64,000 nucleotides of DNA from Stratiolaelaps scimitus (taxonomy: Eukaryota > Arthropoda > Arachnida > Mesostigmata > Laelapidae). This document shows positions 24,520 through 39,586 of this stretch, piece after piece. Each line of letters starts with the position of its first letter. Position 1 is the first letter of the stretch. The position numbers and the translations under genes are program-made. The stretch spans positions 5,035,501 through 5,099,500 of the forward strand of contig JABWDB010000007.1 of NCBI GenBank assembly GCA_019614645.1. The letters are read 5' to 3'. The notes below the pieces were generated by a model. The model did no database searches, was not told the DNA's origin, and saw nothing but the letters and a program-made list of their open reading frames with translations.

Positions 24520-25973
24520 AAAATCTACGCCCGCTACAACGAGCTGCTGGAATTACCACAGCGGCTGAACACGAGCGGGCATTAGCAGACGACAACAATA
24601 TGCTCACAATGCATGCGAACTCGACGGACAGGGGAGAAAATAACGACGAAGTTACCAACTAGGAGATTGAGTACAAGCAAACAAATGCATTCATTCAGTT
24701 TGGTCATGCACACAATAACGACGACGACGCAGCAGCAGCAGCCGCTTGTCTTCTCTCTGTCTCAGAGAGAGAGACAATGAACATGGTAGATTGGTGGAGA
24801 AGGTAGAACAGTTAATTTCAAATAATAGAAAGCTCAGGAAGTGACTGGTACTTTTGAGACCATCCCTGATCTGGAATTCTGCGGCCGACAGGAACGGCGA
24901 TGGCGTGCTGAAATCTCCTGCTTCTTCCGGTGGCCTGATCCTGGCTATCTCTGGCGATTATTGGTTATCATGATGTGGGTGAATGTGGCGCCACTCGCTG
25001 AAGAAGCCCGATGGTGCATAGGACGTGTTATATTTGAGCAAGGGTATGAGATCGATCCTACTCGGTGCCTGGTGAACTTCAATCCTACCCGCACAGTTTG
25101 GTTGATCGCCTCAGGCTTCACGCCGTCCACGTAGCTACAATACGTTGAGCCCTCAGAAACAGAGCTTTTGTCCTGGCTGACTCACAACCAACATTTAACG
25201 TCCACGGTAGAATTGCTTTGTTGCTTTTTCTTTTTTTTTTCTTCTTCTTTCAATTATTGCTGATCCTAGAGGGGTTATTATTTGCGTCATGGTTCGGAAC
25301 TAATGTCGTATTCAAACATATGCGTCCTGCGAGGTTCGAACGGGAGACCCTAGGGTTTCAAGTCATCGGCTCCATCTGATTGGAGTTGCTATCCTGCTTG
25401 ACTTCACTCGTCGCGAGAGTACTCATCCTACAGCTTACTAACCTCAGAAATAAGCTGTTTTTATGCGCCATCATTAGCAAAATGCTACTGCCATTCGCAT
25501 TCTTGTGGATTCGAACTCAACCGATAATCAGAAGTGTTGCTTTTCTTTTTTCCACCTTGTTAAGAAGGAATTCATTTTTAAAAATATGCTGTGAAATTAT
25601 CTATCGCTACATGAAACTTCTGTGACTTTTCAAAGGCATAGCTCGAGGGCGAGGGAGAGTTATTTTCGTGTGCTTACTTCCCTCCGATTTTTGTTCACAA
25701 AGAGATCAAGACGAGCCGCGATAAGCAGCGTAGTCATATCTCAACCATGCATGAAGAGAATCAGCCCGTGCCGTGGTTGTCGGAGACGGGAAGCGAACGC
25801 GAAACTCGTACCACTTGAGTGATTTCCCCTGAGAATAGATATCATCTTGGTCGCTATTTATTCGGGAGATGATAATTTCCCATGATATATCCCACTCAGA
25901 GATCGGTATCGATTGAGCTGAACAGCCGCAGCTAAATTACCCTCCCGAAGAAAAACGTAACATATCGTAGATA

Positions 25974-26004
<31 letters not shown>

Positions 26005-26650
26005 CATATGATACAAATGCCCTAGATAATAGGGTCACAAATGATGGCTGAACCTCGACAGCTGTCAACTCCTAAATACGTACGAGTCTGTATAAAGCGA
26101 CCACTTGTGCATGAGGCTTACATATCATCACCTACCTAAAATTGCGTTCAAGCACGAAAATAAATCATTATCGCCTTAGGCAGAACCTAGGCAAAGTTCA
26201 CCTAGTCACCCGTGTGGCAGATAACCTAGCTAAGCATAACCCGTCTCGGCTCGAGAGGGGAGGCGACCATCCGCTATGTCAAGTGCGTACGCACATTGGC
26301 TTAGTATGCCGCTACCGGATAGCTTCGGTGAAACGCGAGTCTAATTAGAGACACGGAAGGATGTGAGGCCTTGAGCCATGCCTAACTGGCATTGCAGTGC
26401 CCAGAGGGACGTCAGGTTGACGAGGAGAGTGATAAAATAAGCGGCAATTGTAGGGCCTGTTCACATGTGCGTTGTCACAACATACTGTCAGGGACTTATC
26501 ACCCTGAGTGGTTTATCTTAGGCGCTCAGGTTGAGAATGCTTCAATTAGCTCACGTATTAAAATCATCATAGGCTAAATTGCTTTGCGTCGACAATAAGG
26601 TTAGTGTTTAGCGTAGCCTACATTGGTAACATAAATGAAGAACCATTGGT
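24520..26650. other. Intergenic or 5' region of the YEATS gene
   Basis: No coding exon that I can support. It contains a (CAG)n-rich stretch near 24728, a (TA)n tract at 25977-26004 and pyrimidine-rich runs. It may hold 5' exons of the YEATS gene. Confidence 0.35.
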
Positions 26651-26812
26651 CGATGTGGTGACTTGGACGGCTAAGTGTCTCGCTGCAAACAGTCGGATGC
26701 AGCAAGTTTGAGTCCCGCGACCTGGTGATGACATATAAGAGAACTTAGGCGTTGTAAAAATTGCAGTTCCTTCAAAAAATCAATAGAACTTTACATCACC
26801 GCACCTTACCTA
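26651..26812 (+). repeat. SINE family 1, copy c (diverged)
   Basis: It has the A-box-like GTGGTGACTTGGACGGCTAAG, a decayed B box (GTTTGAGTCCC) and the body GACATATAAGAGAACTTAGG with a CCTTACC tail. It is more diverged than copies b and f. Confidence 0.8.
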
Positions 26813-27184
26813 AATCTGTGAATTACGATAACGAACTATTTTCTTGTACTGATTGATTCTTGGAAAAAGAAATGCTTGTGTGCCTTTTGATAGATTATAG
26901 ATGTTATCTATTTCTCTATACAACCTTAAGCAAAATGGTACTTTCCTAATTTTTTCTTCTAGTGCCTCCTATCATATCTTACTCTGTTTACCTGTTTACA
27001 TAGCAATCACCGATGTTCTCCAAAGTTGACGCTAAGTTTTTTTTTTGCAATAGACCTGTGCTTCTCGTCTTCCACGTCGTACTATCATGGCTAGGGTTTC
27101 CTCATGGTGTATTCACTTCAAGACTTTTGAACATGTCGCCAAATTCTGGAGGTTATGTGCCCTATGTGATATGTACGAAATCCT

Positions 27185-27355
27185 GAGGGAACCTTGCTAC
27201 CTGTAATGGTTCCCGATGATAAAACAAACATGTCTCTGTTGAAATGTTCACCCAGTATTTGAACAAATGCACTCCAGCTAGAGACCTTGCCGTTCGAACC
27301 ATCACGCCGACAACCAACAATACTCTTCATTATCATATCTGCGACCTGGTAAAGG
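27185..27355 (-). other. Possible coding exon, unidentified
   Basis: On the minus strand, a good acceptor (CCCCTTTACCAG) precedes an open frame that reads VADMIMKSIVGCRRDG and later GEHFNRDMFVLSSG. A possible donor (TTACAG|GTAGCA) follows; without it the frame runs on to a stop at 27118. The composition looks coding, but I do not recognise the product. It could be a 5' exon of the YEATS gene or part of another transcript. Confidence 0.25.
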
Positions 27356-28020
27356 GGAATATTGTGAATATTTAACTTACATTATACATATACAAGTAGC
27401 TCATAGCGCGAACTCACCTACAAGGACAAAGAGAGACGCACCTATATCTCTGTTAGGGGAATCAACGAATGGAAATGAGATCGGCAAACGAGCGAAGGGA
27501 CCCAGGCAGTGGCTAGCGTCGGAACTTTACACAACACTACTCTAGACGATTGAGCACTCGTAGAAGTCCCAGTATCAGCAACGGCATTCCGAAACTGTCA
27601 GAGATTTTTCCGACCGTCGGTGTCAACATCAGTTGAACTCAATAGGAGTCCGCTGTTCACGCAGATTCACGTTGAAAATCTATTATATCCCTCCCCCCTC
27701 CCTCTTGCTGTGGAATGGATTTCCAACAAGCCGATGTCGAGTGTCAGGTCGTCTGACACATGCACCTCTTATATGGCCCTTTCAAAACCCGGCTAGTAAC
27801 AAACTGGTGACGCCGGAGATACGTAAGTTGCAGAGCAGAACGAAACGCTTAATCTAATCTCTTGCTTTGATTTTGCAATGATAACTGATACTATCAACCT
27901 TGCAGATACAACAAGGTTTAATATGAACATGCGTTATCTTTTAACAAATTAGCACGTGAACACCCGCCTTAGAAGGTGATTTGCTTGAAGGCGATCTGAT
28001 ATCATCGATATCTTCGTTCT

Positions 28021-28032
28021 GGGGGGGGGGGG
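28021..28032. repeat. Poly(G) tract of 12
   Basis: Twelve G in a row, followed by an AGTGTGTGTG stretch. Rare in this AT-rich window and a likely place for assembly errors. Confidence 0.8.
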
Positions 28033-28279
28033 GAGTGTGTGTCAATCTTTGACTTTCACAAGTCTTCCTCCTCGTCCTTTTTGTCCTAAAACCAAACCTG
28101 TGACCATGTCGGATTTGTATTTGCATACATATGACTCAAAGAGACAAATCCTGATATATAGAGAGACTATTTTTGAAGATCCCACTGTGCAACTAATCAC
28201 TTTCTCGCTAGTACTCGTGTAATAGGCACGCCCCACACCACTTTGTTCGAATTGTCAAAATCCACCATTGATTCATAAA

Positions 28280-28285
28280 TTTATT
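28280..28285 (-). promoter_or_regulatory. Poly(A) signal of JMJD7
   Basis: AATAAA on the minus strand, 167 bases after the JMJD7 stop. Confidence 0.4.
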
Positions 28286-28451
28286 TACTTTAATTGCATG
28301 TACACTTCCTTTCTCCCTAGCCGAGGCTCTTCGAACTAACGTTTCTTCATTTTGCAGCTTCATTGCTATTTGTATCGCCGCCATCTCCCGAACTATATAT
28401 AAAGGACAGGCAACAGGTGAACAATGTTTTCAGGTGTATGAGAGAGATACA

Positions 28452-31037
<2,586 letters not shown>

Positions 31038-34000
31038 CTCGCGCCGTAGCCAACGCCGTCACGAGAATTTGCAGCTGTGCGGGTTCTGGATCTTCCACTG
31101 GATTACCGTTTATTATTTTCTCCAAGTTCCGTAAGTCCCAGTTGAAGCTGTCACAGAGTAATGGCCTGGGTACAAAAGTAAGAAATCCGCAATGAAATCA
31201 TCAGTAAGTTCCTGTTGTCGGCTGAATTTGTTCACTAAATTTACATAAAATAATTTGGTGAACGTTAAAAAGCGCTATACAGATGCACGGCCTTGATGGG
31301 TAAGCTCCTCCACACAAAGTTATATTAACGGTTGTTTTAAATCTAATTAGTCACTTTTTGGGATTAATGGCAAATAGCAAAGATGAATATACTCTAGTTC
31401 AAGTGTGCTAACGAATGCAATCATATTGAGTCGATTCGCGGCAGCATATACATATGTATGCATATACTAAACATCACTTTATCTTGTTGTAATTCGTGTC
31501 CGAGACGATTGCTATAGTCGTTAAATCTTTGCATATCAGATGTCTGTCACACCCCTGTTGAATGCAACGATCATCACCAGGAGGCGGCCTCTCGCCGTCG
31601 TCTATAACGTCGTCGCGTACGTAACTAAGAAGCCATAAAAGGCCATAAAACTAAGAAAATGTTAGTTTTATGTAAAGCAAATCACTATAAATTGAAACAC
31701 AGCCAGTATGGCTATATTTCAATGATGCCTTCATCGGTAAACGCTGAGGCCGATGGCTCTTCCAAATCGGCCTGCGCCATCGAAGAGCTTGGGCTACCTT
31801 GGGGCTACTGATGCGCATTTAAATACACCTTAACCCTAGTCAACAAATAGCCTTCGAATCTTTCCTGTTGTCACGATGTGACCCCCTTAGGCGCGCCAGC
31901 AACAGCCGTAAGAGGGCGAAGTAGAGATGTTCTTCTCATTTGGATCAAAAAGGATCTGATTTCGCATGAATTCGTTTCTGCTGACATTAAATATATGTTG
32001 TTGATTAATTAGAATGGGCTGGACAGAAGCCCACGAAGTGATAATTGTCGTTTGAGCCAACAACTCATAACTGTATAAGCTTATTTTGCCATTCAGCAAG
32101 TGAGGGGATCACATACAGAAACATCTACTCCGAATAATAGCGTCTCATAGTATGGTGGAGCAAAATGAAGTAACCATGTACACATGTTCTGTTTAGGCAA
32201 GCATTTTGACTTTTCGATTGACCAAACTCGACATGGAAAAGTGACACCCGCTGCCACCATTGTTTCAGAATCAACTATGACATCGTTAAGATGAAGACTC
32301 GCTCACAAACAACCCTCAAAATCAAGAATGGTCCGGTCGAACTCGTAAGCGCCTCACTTAATATTTACAAGCAGAAAATCATACGCATTTCTAGAAAATT
32401 ATCCGGGTGTAATTATCGTCGATTGTTAATTCGAAAATTCTGTCCAGTCTTGCAAGCTCATAGTGTTTCTCGTGCAATACTTCACAGCAGCGTGATACGT
32501 CTGACCATTATAGTTTATTGATATTATCTACCTTGTAGACTTCACGTGTGCGACTGGTCAGCTTGGCCTTGAAAAATGGCGCCAAATCAACCAGAAAGTC
32601 ATTGCTCCCTTTCCTATTACTGCCTATGATCGCTGGCAACAGAAAACATCCGTGAATTTCCACCATAACAGCGGACTGGTTTTTGCACCGACGGGTTAAA
32701 CGACCCGGTTTGTTAGAGGCTGGTGAAAGTTATTCTGAAAACGAACTATCACCGAGATAATGAACGATTTCGTTCAGCGCCGATATGAGCAACACTCGAA
32801 TAATACATTAAGAGGCACCTACGTAATTATATATATATATATGTTGTTTTGATGATCTCACTGCCAGTTGGCGTTATTAAGGGTTCGCGTCCAGTAACTA
32901 AACGAAAAATCATATCTTATATATTCCCGAAGGCGATTCGTTCAGCACACTCCTCCTTTTGATTCGGACAGGCAGCCCGCAGCAGTTAGAGCAGATACCC
33001 TTTCCGATGCGGAAAAATGTGGATTTCTTGAACCTAAGGTAAGGCTTTGCATGTATTCGAGTGTAAGAAAAAATATTCCTTCTATAAAATATTCAATCAA
33101 CTTAGTGCTACAAATACCAACAGGTGGTTTTTACCAGATAGGCCGCATTGACAGTATGAAAAATTAACTAATAACTCTTTAGTTACTATTCATTAATTAT
33201 AATTAGTGAAATAAACCTGTGGGCATTGAATGCGAACAACTATTTCAAAGCACAATTGACTATGAGCATTTGCTCATAGTTAATTGTGCGGCAAAGCCGA
33301 CGCGTATTTCGTTTGCAATACGACAGTCATAAGAATGAAACATAAGTCATACGAACAGCTCATGTGGTGTGCAGAACATTGGAGTTGCGCTCGAGAATTG
33401 ATAATTCTAGATTCAAGACTTTTCAAGTACTCTCTGCCTCCCTCCCACTCTCACTAATAGGAATCTTGCTCTCGCCCGTGTTTTTCAATAGCGCTTTCAA
33501 CCTTGTGGTCTTTTTAAGACGTCGCTGTAATACATAGCAGCCTTTATGACCCTTGGTAGGATATTATTAGCGAGCCCTGTCGACAGCATCGTCCTGCGCT
33601 CCACTTGAGATATGGACTTGGTAGCATTTTCAATATTTTACAGTTATAATAGAATTAGTTTATTGCCAGTCCACTTAGCTACAATCGCATATTTATTAAG
33701 GCTTTATTGTTCACAGGCGGTCTTTTCGAAAACCGATGCGATCCGGTGAGTCTGGTCATATTATATCGACGTAAATTATGATATATGTATAAGGGGCATA
33801 AATAAACTCACACACTTGTTTCAAATAGTACAATCACAGTTTACTTCAACCAAATACAATATATGTTTTTAATTAAACACGATAATTAACATAAATATAT
33901 GGTTCGTTACTATTGGTGCTCCCAATATACACACACACACGCACACCCTATATTAGCCTCTCCACAACAGTTACGTCATTACATATATCATTGTTATTAT

Positions 34001-34540
34001 TGAGTCGTAAGGAATATAGCCGCCTGAGTTTCAATTTCTTCTTGGTTTATAAAAATCTCCCACTAAAAATAGAAGATTTACAGATTCGCGTGCGAAAGGT
34101 TCATCCCCCCCACACACACACACATATATATAATAGTCCATTTTCCTAAAACATTTTTCCTTCGAGCTCGCTAATCTATAGTATTTACTATACCAGTATT
34201 ATTTATCTCACCGCTCAAACGTATGCTAAAGACAACCGACCTGAGGGTAATCTATAACCACATGAACTATGTGTCCATTATTCTCGTACGTGGTCAAAAT
34301 TCAACTGTTCCCATTGAAATAGATCGGTTGAATAATTACTTCAAATCGTAGAAATGATGGAGTCGACTTATCAACAACTGTTGCCCGTCACTGATAGAGA
34401 TTTCTTCCAACCAATCGCCAAACGTTCATAACTGCTGTACAAAATATATTTCCTGTATATTGCATATATATATATATATATGCATATATGCTCATGGTGC
34501 TCAATTCATAGTCTCCCTTTGTCCACCTATTTCCTCATGT
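31038..34540. other. Intergenic stretch
   Basis: No gene I can support. Minus-strand sequence at about 31085-31170 has an open frame (LCDSFNWDLRNLEKII) that may be part of the JMJD7 5' region or another transcript. The rest is AT-rich, with (TA)n tracts near 32829 and 34462 and a strong hairpin at 33250-33289. Confidence 0.35.
33250..33289. repeat. Near-perfect 19-bp hairpin
   Basis: GCACAATTGACTATGAGCA and its complement are separated by only TT, with one mismatch in the stem. Such a structure can be a cruciform, the remnant of a foldback element, or a small-RNA precursor. Confidence 0.75.
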
Positions 34541-37500
34541 TCAGAGGATATTTAGAACATCTGCCCGGGTGAGCTCGTTCCTCTCTTGCTGGCCAAGAAT
34601 CTGTGCGAGATTTTCGAGTTGTCGCAACTTTTCCAATATGACAGGCGTTGGCAGGTTGACGAGTTCCGCAAGCATCATACTGCCCTCACGGTCCATGCGG
34701 CGTTTCTGACGCGGATCAGGCACAGGGTAGTTGATTAGACGTGCCCGGTCCATCAATTTTGCAGGGGACGCCCCTAATGTTTCCTCTGTAACAGTGACAG
34801 TAACCATATCGTGAGCAGGATGACGCACTTCTTTGAATAGTCGATGTTCCTTTATACGCTATGATATCAAAAATACTAAGCAGAACAAAATCAATCTTTG
34901 AGAACGCTCCACTAAGTACTTTGTGAAATAATATCGTCCTCTTCAAGATCGCCTACTAGTATAAATTGCATGAAAGCATTTACGCTGCTACCTGTTGAAA
35001 ACTGGCTTCCTATAACTGCTTGTTTTTATTTTTCTTTTTCATCACAGCAGATATTTCTAAACGACAGTAGGAATGGTAATCATACTTTGATTATGTTATG
35101 AGCAAAATGCATTTGTTACCGAACAACTACACAGATCCGTATAGAAAACGCGAGCTAAATTCACACAAAGTACACAAAACATCTACAACGAATCACCAAT
35201 TCAGCGCACATCAGTCAACTGACAATAGCCTATCTAGTTACAACGATACTTTAGCTCTCTATTCAAGACCTCCTTCACCCGATCGACAATACTCGTACTC
35301 TTGACGTTCGTCAAGAGGAAACCACTTCGGTGACAAAAAAACCTCCTTGTTCCTGTGCTAGTTCTTTCTATAGTATCATACGAGTCAATACGGCTAGTAT
35401 CGAAGCACTGCCGTAACGCCAAACAATGTCACTCACTGCCCTAATGATTCCACTCTAACTCAACCATTTCACGCCACCTCTCTCTTGCCCTCTCTTTCTC
35501 TTCTCCGGCAGCCTTGCCAACGACAGGCCCAAAGAGATGAGTTGATGACGGAGATGTTCACTCGAGCCGGGAAGCCTAAGGCGGTAAAACGCCACGGAAG
35601 CAGCAGTGTTCACCGAGAACAACTATTATACTTCATCAGTGTTGGAGACAAAGCATGGCCCGCTAGCGAGCGTGTCTTGCAGGACGGCGGTCGGCCGGTC
35701 ATTCTCAACTAGTGAGAATGACGTGACAGTCTATGTGGGTATCATATTCTACTCGTATCTGTTTGAGTCTTGCGCGTTGTAGCACACGCGATTTTGAAGC
35801 TTTTCGTATGCGTACAGCGTTCCGCATTAAATGGAAAGCTTATCGTATGAAGAGTCGCGAGCGCAGATGACTGAACGGTGAATATGATACTATCAATCGA
35901 AGTACACTCATGCAAATCAACAACAATAACAACAGCAAAAATGCAAATGACACCTTCGCGTGTAATGAGCTACCATTGTACACACGCCGGATAAGAAATC
36001 GTCGTTCTTCGTTGGCCAATGAGCGCTGTTTATTCTCTACGAGCAGCCTCGATTTGTTCGGCGCGAACTCAACTATGCGCTCAAACAAGCCTTGAGCTAA
36101 AGAAATCTAATAGGCCTTATTATAGTATATGCTCTCGAGCTGAGCAAGCTATTATTGAATTATTAATGAATACGCTTTCCGTGTTGGAGCAGACCCTCGA
36201 CCAAAATTTGACGTCGACGGTATGGCTTTTGTCATTGCTTCATAACGCAAACGACAAAAGTGCAAATGTGCAACGGTGGGGATCGAACCGGTGACAGTGC
36301 CTCCACATCGTATGTCGTCTTATCTCACTGTAAAAATATAATTTGAATTCAGCACGATATCGAGATACTCTCACTTGGGCCAACAGTAAATGGTGCGTAA
36401 GACGGCTATTGCGAACACACATTTTTCATTCACGTAAGTCTTATTCAAATCGTGCTGGTCGCAGGACAACATGCAAACGAACAATTCCCACCTCGCTGGC
36501 ACAATTGAGAGAAACACATCCGAGCCAGTACGACACTGAACATAAATGGCCCTGTATTAAATTGGTGCACCAGCTAATTTCGAGGCATATGCAACCTTCG
36601 GCTATGGATAAAGGCCAATAACCAGTGGAAGTTCAAAACCGGCGGCTTATGTATTGAGGTGGGCTTACATATGATATCGAGTCATCCCCTGGACACAAAT
36701 CCTGTGGAGTGTCAGGCAGGAGCCAACGAAAGGGAGAGCGAGGACTGAGTGCGCGTCGTTGGTTGAAATATTCTCTATTTAATATATTCCGTTGATAAAT
36801 TTGAAGTCAAATTGTATGGGTTCTTTTCAGATCTATCCACAATATAGCCAGCAGGAATCAGATAATATACATATAATAGTTAAGCGTTCTAATACTGTAG
36901 TTCCGTTATATATAGTGATTCATTAACGGAAGTACAGTTTTACAACGTATATATATATTCTATGGCTAAACGTGTTTTTAAATCTGAGGCCAATGTAGTG
37001 GATTTATCATTACAAAACATTTTCCATAATGTTGTGTGTTCAACCGAATGCGTTAAAAGTCCAGTGTTGCTGATGAAGCCAACGTTTACCGCATCAACCC
37101 TGAAGACGATACTATCAACAGAATGAAATCGCTAATGATTCCAGGATACGGCAGACGCACTTGAGAAAATTTTCCTTCGAAATAAAAAAAATCACTACAC
37201 GCCTCTTCATTAGACGGAATGTATGAGCTTACAATTACAAGCAACGACAGGAGCTTGCTCTCGATAACAAAAAAAAACCGTTACAGGCTGTGACTGAAAG
37301 CACTCACCACTGGCTGTAAATAGCCAGAGGCCCCAAGTTCGAGTCTCGCTCCGTGATGAGGACATACAAAAGAACTGCATTGTAACAATTGCAGTTCATT
37401 TAATAAACCAATAAAACTTTACATTTACCACTTGTGACCTAAATATACACCATCCAAAGTAAATGTTGTTACGATCCAAAAAACAAACTACACAGCCAAT

Positions 37501-37905
37501 GATCACCTTGCATTCCACGTTACCATAGACGGAACTGAATCGTTTCACTACGAAATGAAATATATTTTATACGGACTGTTCGATGACGACAATCGTGTCC
37601 TGCAACGGTCCTACACTGTCCTGCATACAGCAGGCATACCATGGCACCGTGCACTTCACCGAGTGACAACGGTTTCACCTACCTTCACATTCGAGGTTGA
37701 GGTCATCAACGGGCTCGGCGTTCATCTCCTTTAATATCTCCTGATGACAGTTATCTTCCTCCTCCTGAACACTGTCAGCGGCCTCGATATGAACGCCAGG
37801 CTCAGCCTCCTCGACATGCACCAGCTCTGTACCATCTTCACCTGGCTGTATGTCCTGCACCTGGTACTCTCCATCATGTGTTACAAAGACAATTTGTTGT
37901 TCCAT
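34541..37905 (-). CDS. Unidentified acidic protein, two-exon model (170 aa)
   Basis: Exon 1 (37905-37683) encodes 74 residues starting MEQQIVFVTHDGEYQVQDI. It is strongly acidic (many Glu/Asp) with almost no basic residues, as in transcription activators. It ends at GAAG|GTAGGT. The second exon joins in phase at 34830 (acceptor TATTCAAAG) and runs to TGA at 34541. It encodes a basic middle (PDPRQKRRMDREG) and a helical C-terminus (VILEKLRQLENLAQILG, ELTRADVLNIL). An alternative acceptor (ATATCATAG, exon start 34878) also keeps the C-terminal frame open but needs another upstream exon, so exons may be missing in the 2.9-kb intron. I do not recognise the family. The last ~70 residues could be a protein-interaction helix bundle. 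Confidence 0.45.
35512..35712 (+). other. Possible terminal coding exon, unidentified
   Basis: A long polypyrimidine tract (CTCTTTCTCTTCTCCGGCAG, ending 35511) precedes an open frame of 66 codons (RQAQRDELMTEMFTRAGKPK, then a stop). It lies in the intron of the minus-strand gene on the opposite strand. A small frame upstream (35098-35304, ending SRPPSPDRQYSYS) could be an earlier exon. No family is recognised. Confidence 0.25.
36230..36318 (-). repeat. SINE family 2, copy (inverted)
   Basis: The reverse complement reads GTCACCGGTTCGATCCCCACCGTTGCACATTTGCA, which matches the middle of the copies at 48509 and 54258. It includes a consensus B box (GGTTCGATCCC). It is a SINE and not a tRNA gene: no cloverleaf can be completed. 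Confidence 0.65.
36894..36938. repeat. 15-bp inverted repeat hairpin
   Basis: ACTGTAGTTCCGTTA pairs with TAACGGAAGTACAGT at 14 of 15 positions across a 15-base loop. It lies within the intron of the minus-strand two-exon gene. Confidence 0.7.
37285..37430 (+). repeat. SINE family 1, copy d (diverged)
   Basis: AGCCAGAGGCCCCAAGTTCGAGTCTCG, a decayed body (GACATACAAAAGAACTGCATTGT) and CAATAAAACTTTACATTTACC identify it. It lies in the intron of the two-exon gene. Confidence 0.8.
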
Positions 37906-39586
37906 TGTTCTTTTTTTGCTGATCGTGTGTACGACAGTAATAACGTTGAATTAATAATAGCAACGCTGCAAATTAAAGGCACCAGACAACAGATCGCAGA
38001 GGAGCACTCTCTATCTAACGGTCGATTGGGATATCGTGAATGAGAGCTGGCCCCGGTGTTTCACGTGCCGGGAGTCGATCGGCGGAGCTCCGCAGAGAAG
38101 GCGAAGCAACACTCAACGATCAACAGCCAATTCGAATTTAAACCTCATACACGCGCACACCACACACAGGAATATGCTGATACAAAAAAAATACCATCGG
38201 GAGAGGAGAACCCCTCTCCTCGCCAGGGCTGATTTAGCGGGATGGAACGCCACTGTGGTACGATTGTGATACGTGGTGGTGCATTGTCGATTGTATTTGT
38301 CCTCAGTCAATCGCGCAATCGCTAGGTGACGTTTGGATCCGCTCGTTCGAACGGTGCATAAAATGCCTGAGGATGGCGTATTATTAGTGTTCAGGCGGCC
38401 TAGATAGTGCTCAGGGAGCAGGTTAGGTTGTATTGTAATGTATAAGATTAGCTCTTCTTCGAAAGTCAGCGCCTGCACCTGCGGTGGTCTCTGTCATCTA
38501 ATCAGGTTGTCAAAATGGGCAAACAAATAACGTAGATAATCTACGTAGCGTCAACGGAACAGGCGTTATTGGCAAAAATGCCGATAGCGATAACTGCAAC
38601 ATTATTGATTAGTTTTATCTAATATCATATATATATACATATATATACGCCATGGATTTCGACTAGAACGATAATACGATTCGGCTAAAAAACACATTGA
38701 ACACGTCTGCTCGGCGACGAATGGATCGTGTTTAAGTACGCTGCTACTCCAATAATGCCGACGACACGTATCCAATTTTCATAACAGAGATTAGTAACAA
38801 GCTTCTCCGAACGTACGTAAGTAATATAATAATAAAAATTATATCCGCCGACTGTTTCATAGCTAATACAGCCTATTGAATAAATTAGGCGAACGGCTTC
38901 TTGAAACATAATCAATTCGCGCACACCGACATGATCACTTTATTCTATAACCTAATAAAGTCGAAGACGGGAGCAACACTACATACGAGTTTCTGCCCGG
39001 GACGCAAGAAATGCCACTTACTAATTTCCCGTTGCTTCACGCCGCTCGATACAACCGGAGCCAAATCACAAATACATCCAAGTTGGTCAAACTATTTGAG
39101 ATTTCACTGTACACAGTTTACGAAGTTACATTAGCACGTCATTGGATTAAGTCCGGCCATAGATACGATTTCCACACTATCACCTGCTTATTTATGATCA
39201 CATTTCGAACATCTCTTTGTCGCTGTTATTAGACTGGGGGGGGAAGCCGCGGCACGTGCGTGGTACAATTATGGTACCTCTCTCCGAACGTAAACAGACA
39301 CCTGCCGTTTAGCTGATATACAGACTGGCTCGAAACACAAGCTGCTGCTCTACCGATGGAACGGCAGATCCGTAAGGTCGCAAATTTCCCCGGTCTCGCT
39401 TGGCATTTTTGGGAAAGGCACTTAGCACGGTGATTCCACCCATGAAGCCGGCGAGTGTAAGCTGTCGCGGGTTGATCACAGTATGTATGCGAGCGTGAAG
39501 TAGCCCAAGCGTTATCTGAACATTCGTGGCAATCTTTGTGTTGTTCAGGTGCAAAGTGAAACCTGGCCACAAAGGAAAGCGGAAAA
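37906..39586. other. Divergent intergenic region, probable bidirectional promoter area
   Basis: The start of the minus-strand gene (37905) and that of cyclin H (39587) face away from each other across 1.7 kb. A CpG-richer patch at about 38040-38110 lies close to the minus-strand start. No other gene is supported. Confidence 0.4.

Noticed and set aside
36260..36318. Possible tRNA gene with a perfect B box
   Set aside because: No acceptor stem or anticodon arm can be completed, and the flanks match SINE family 2.
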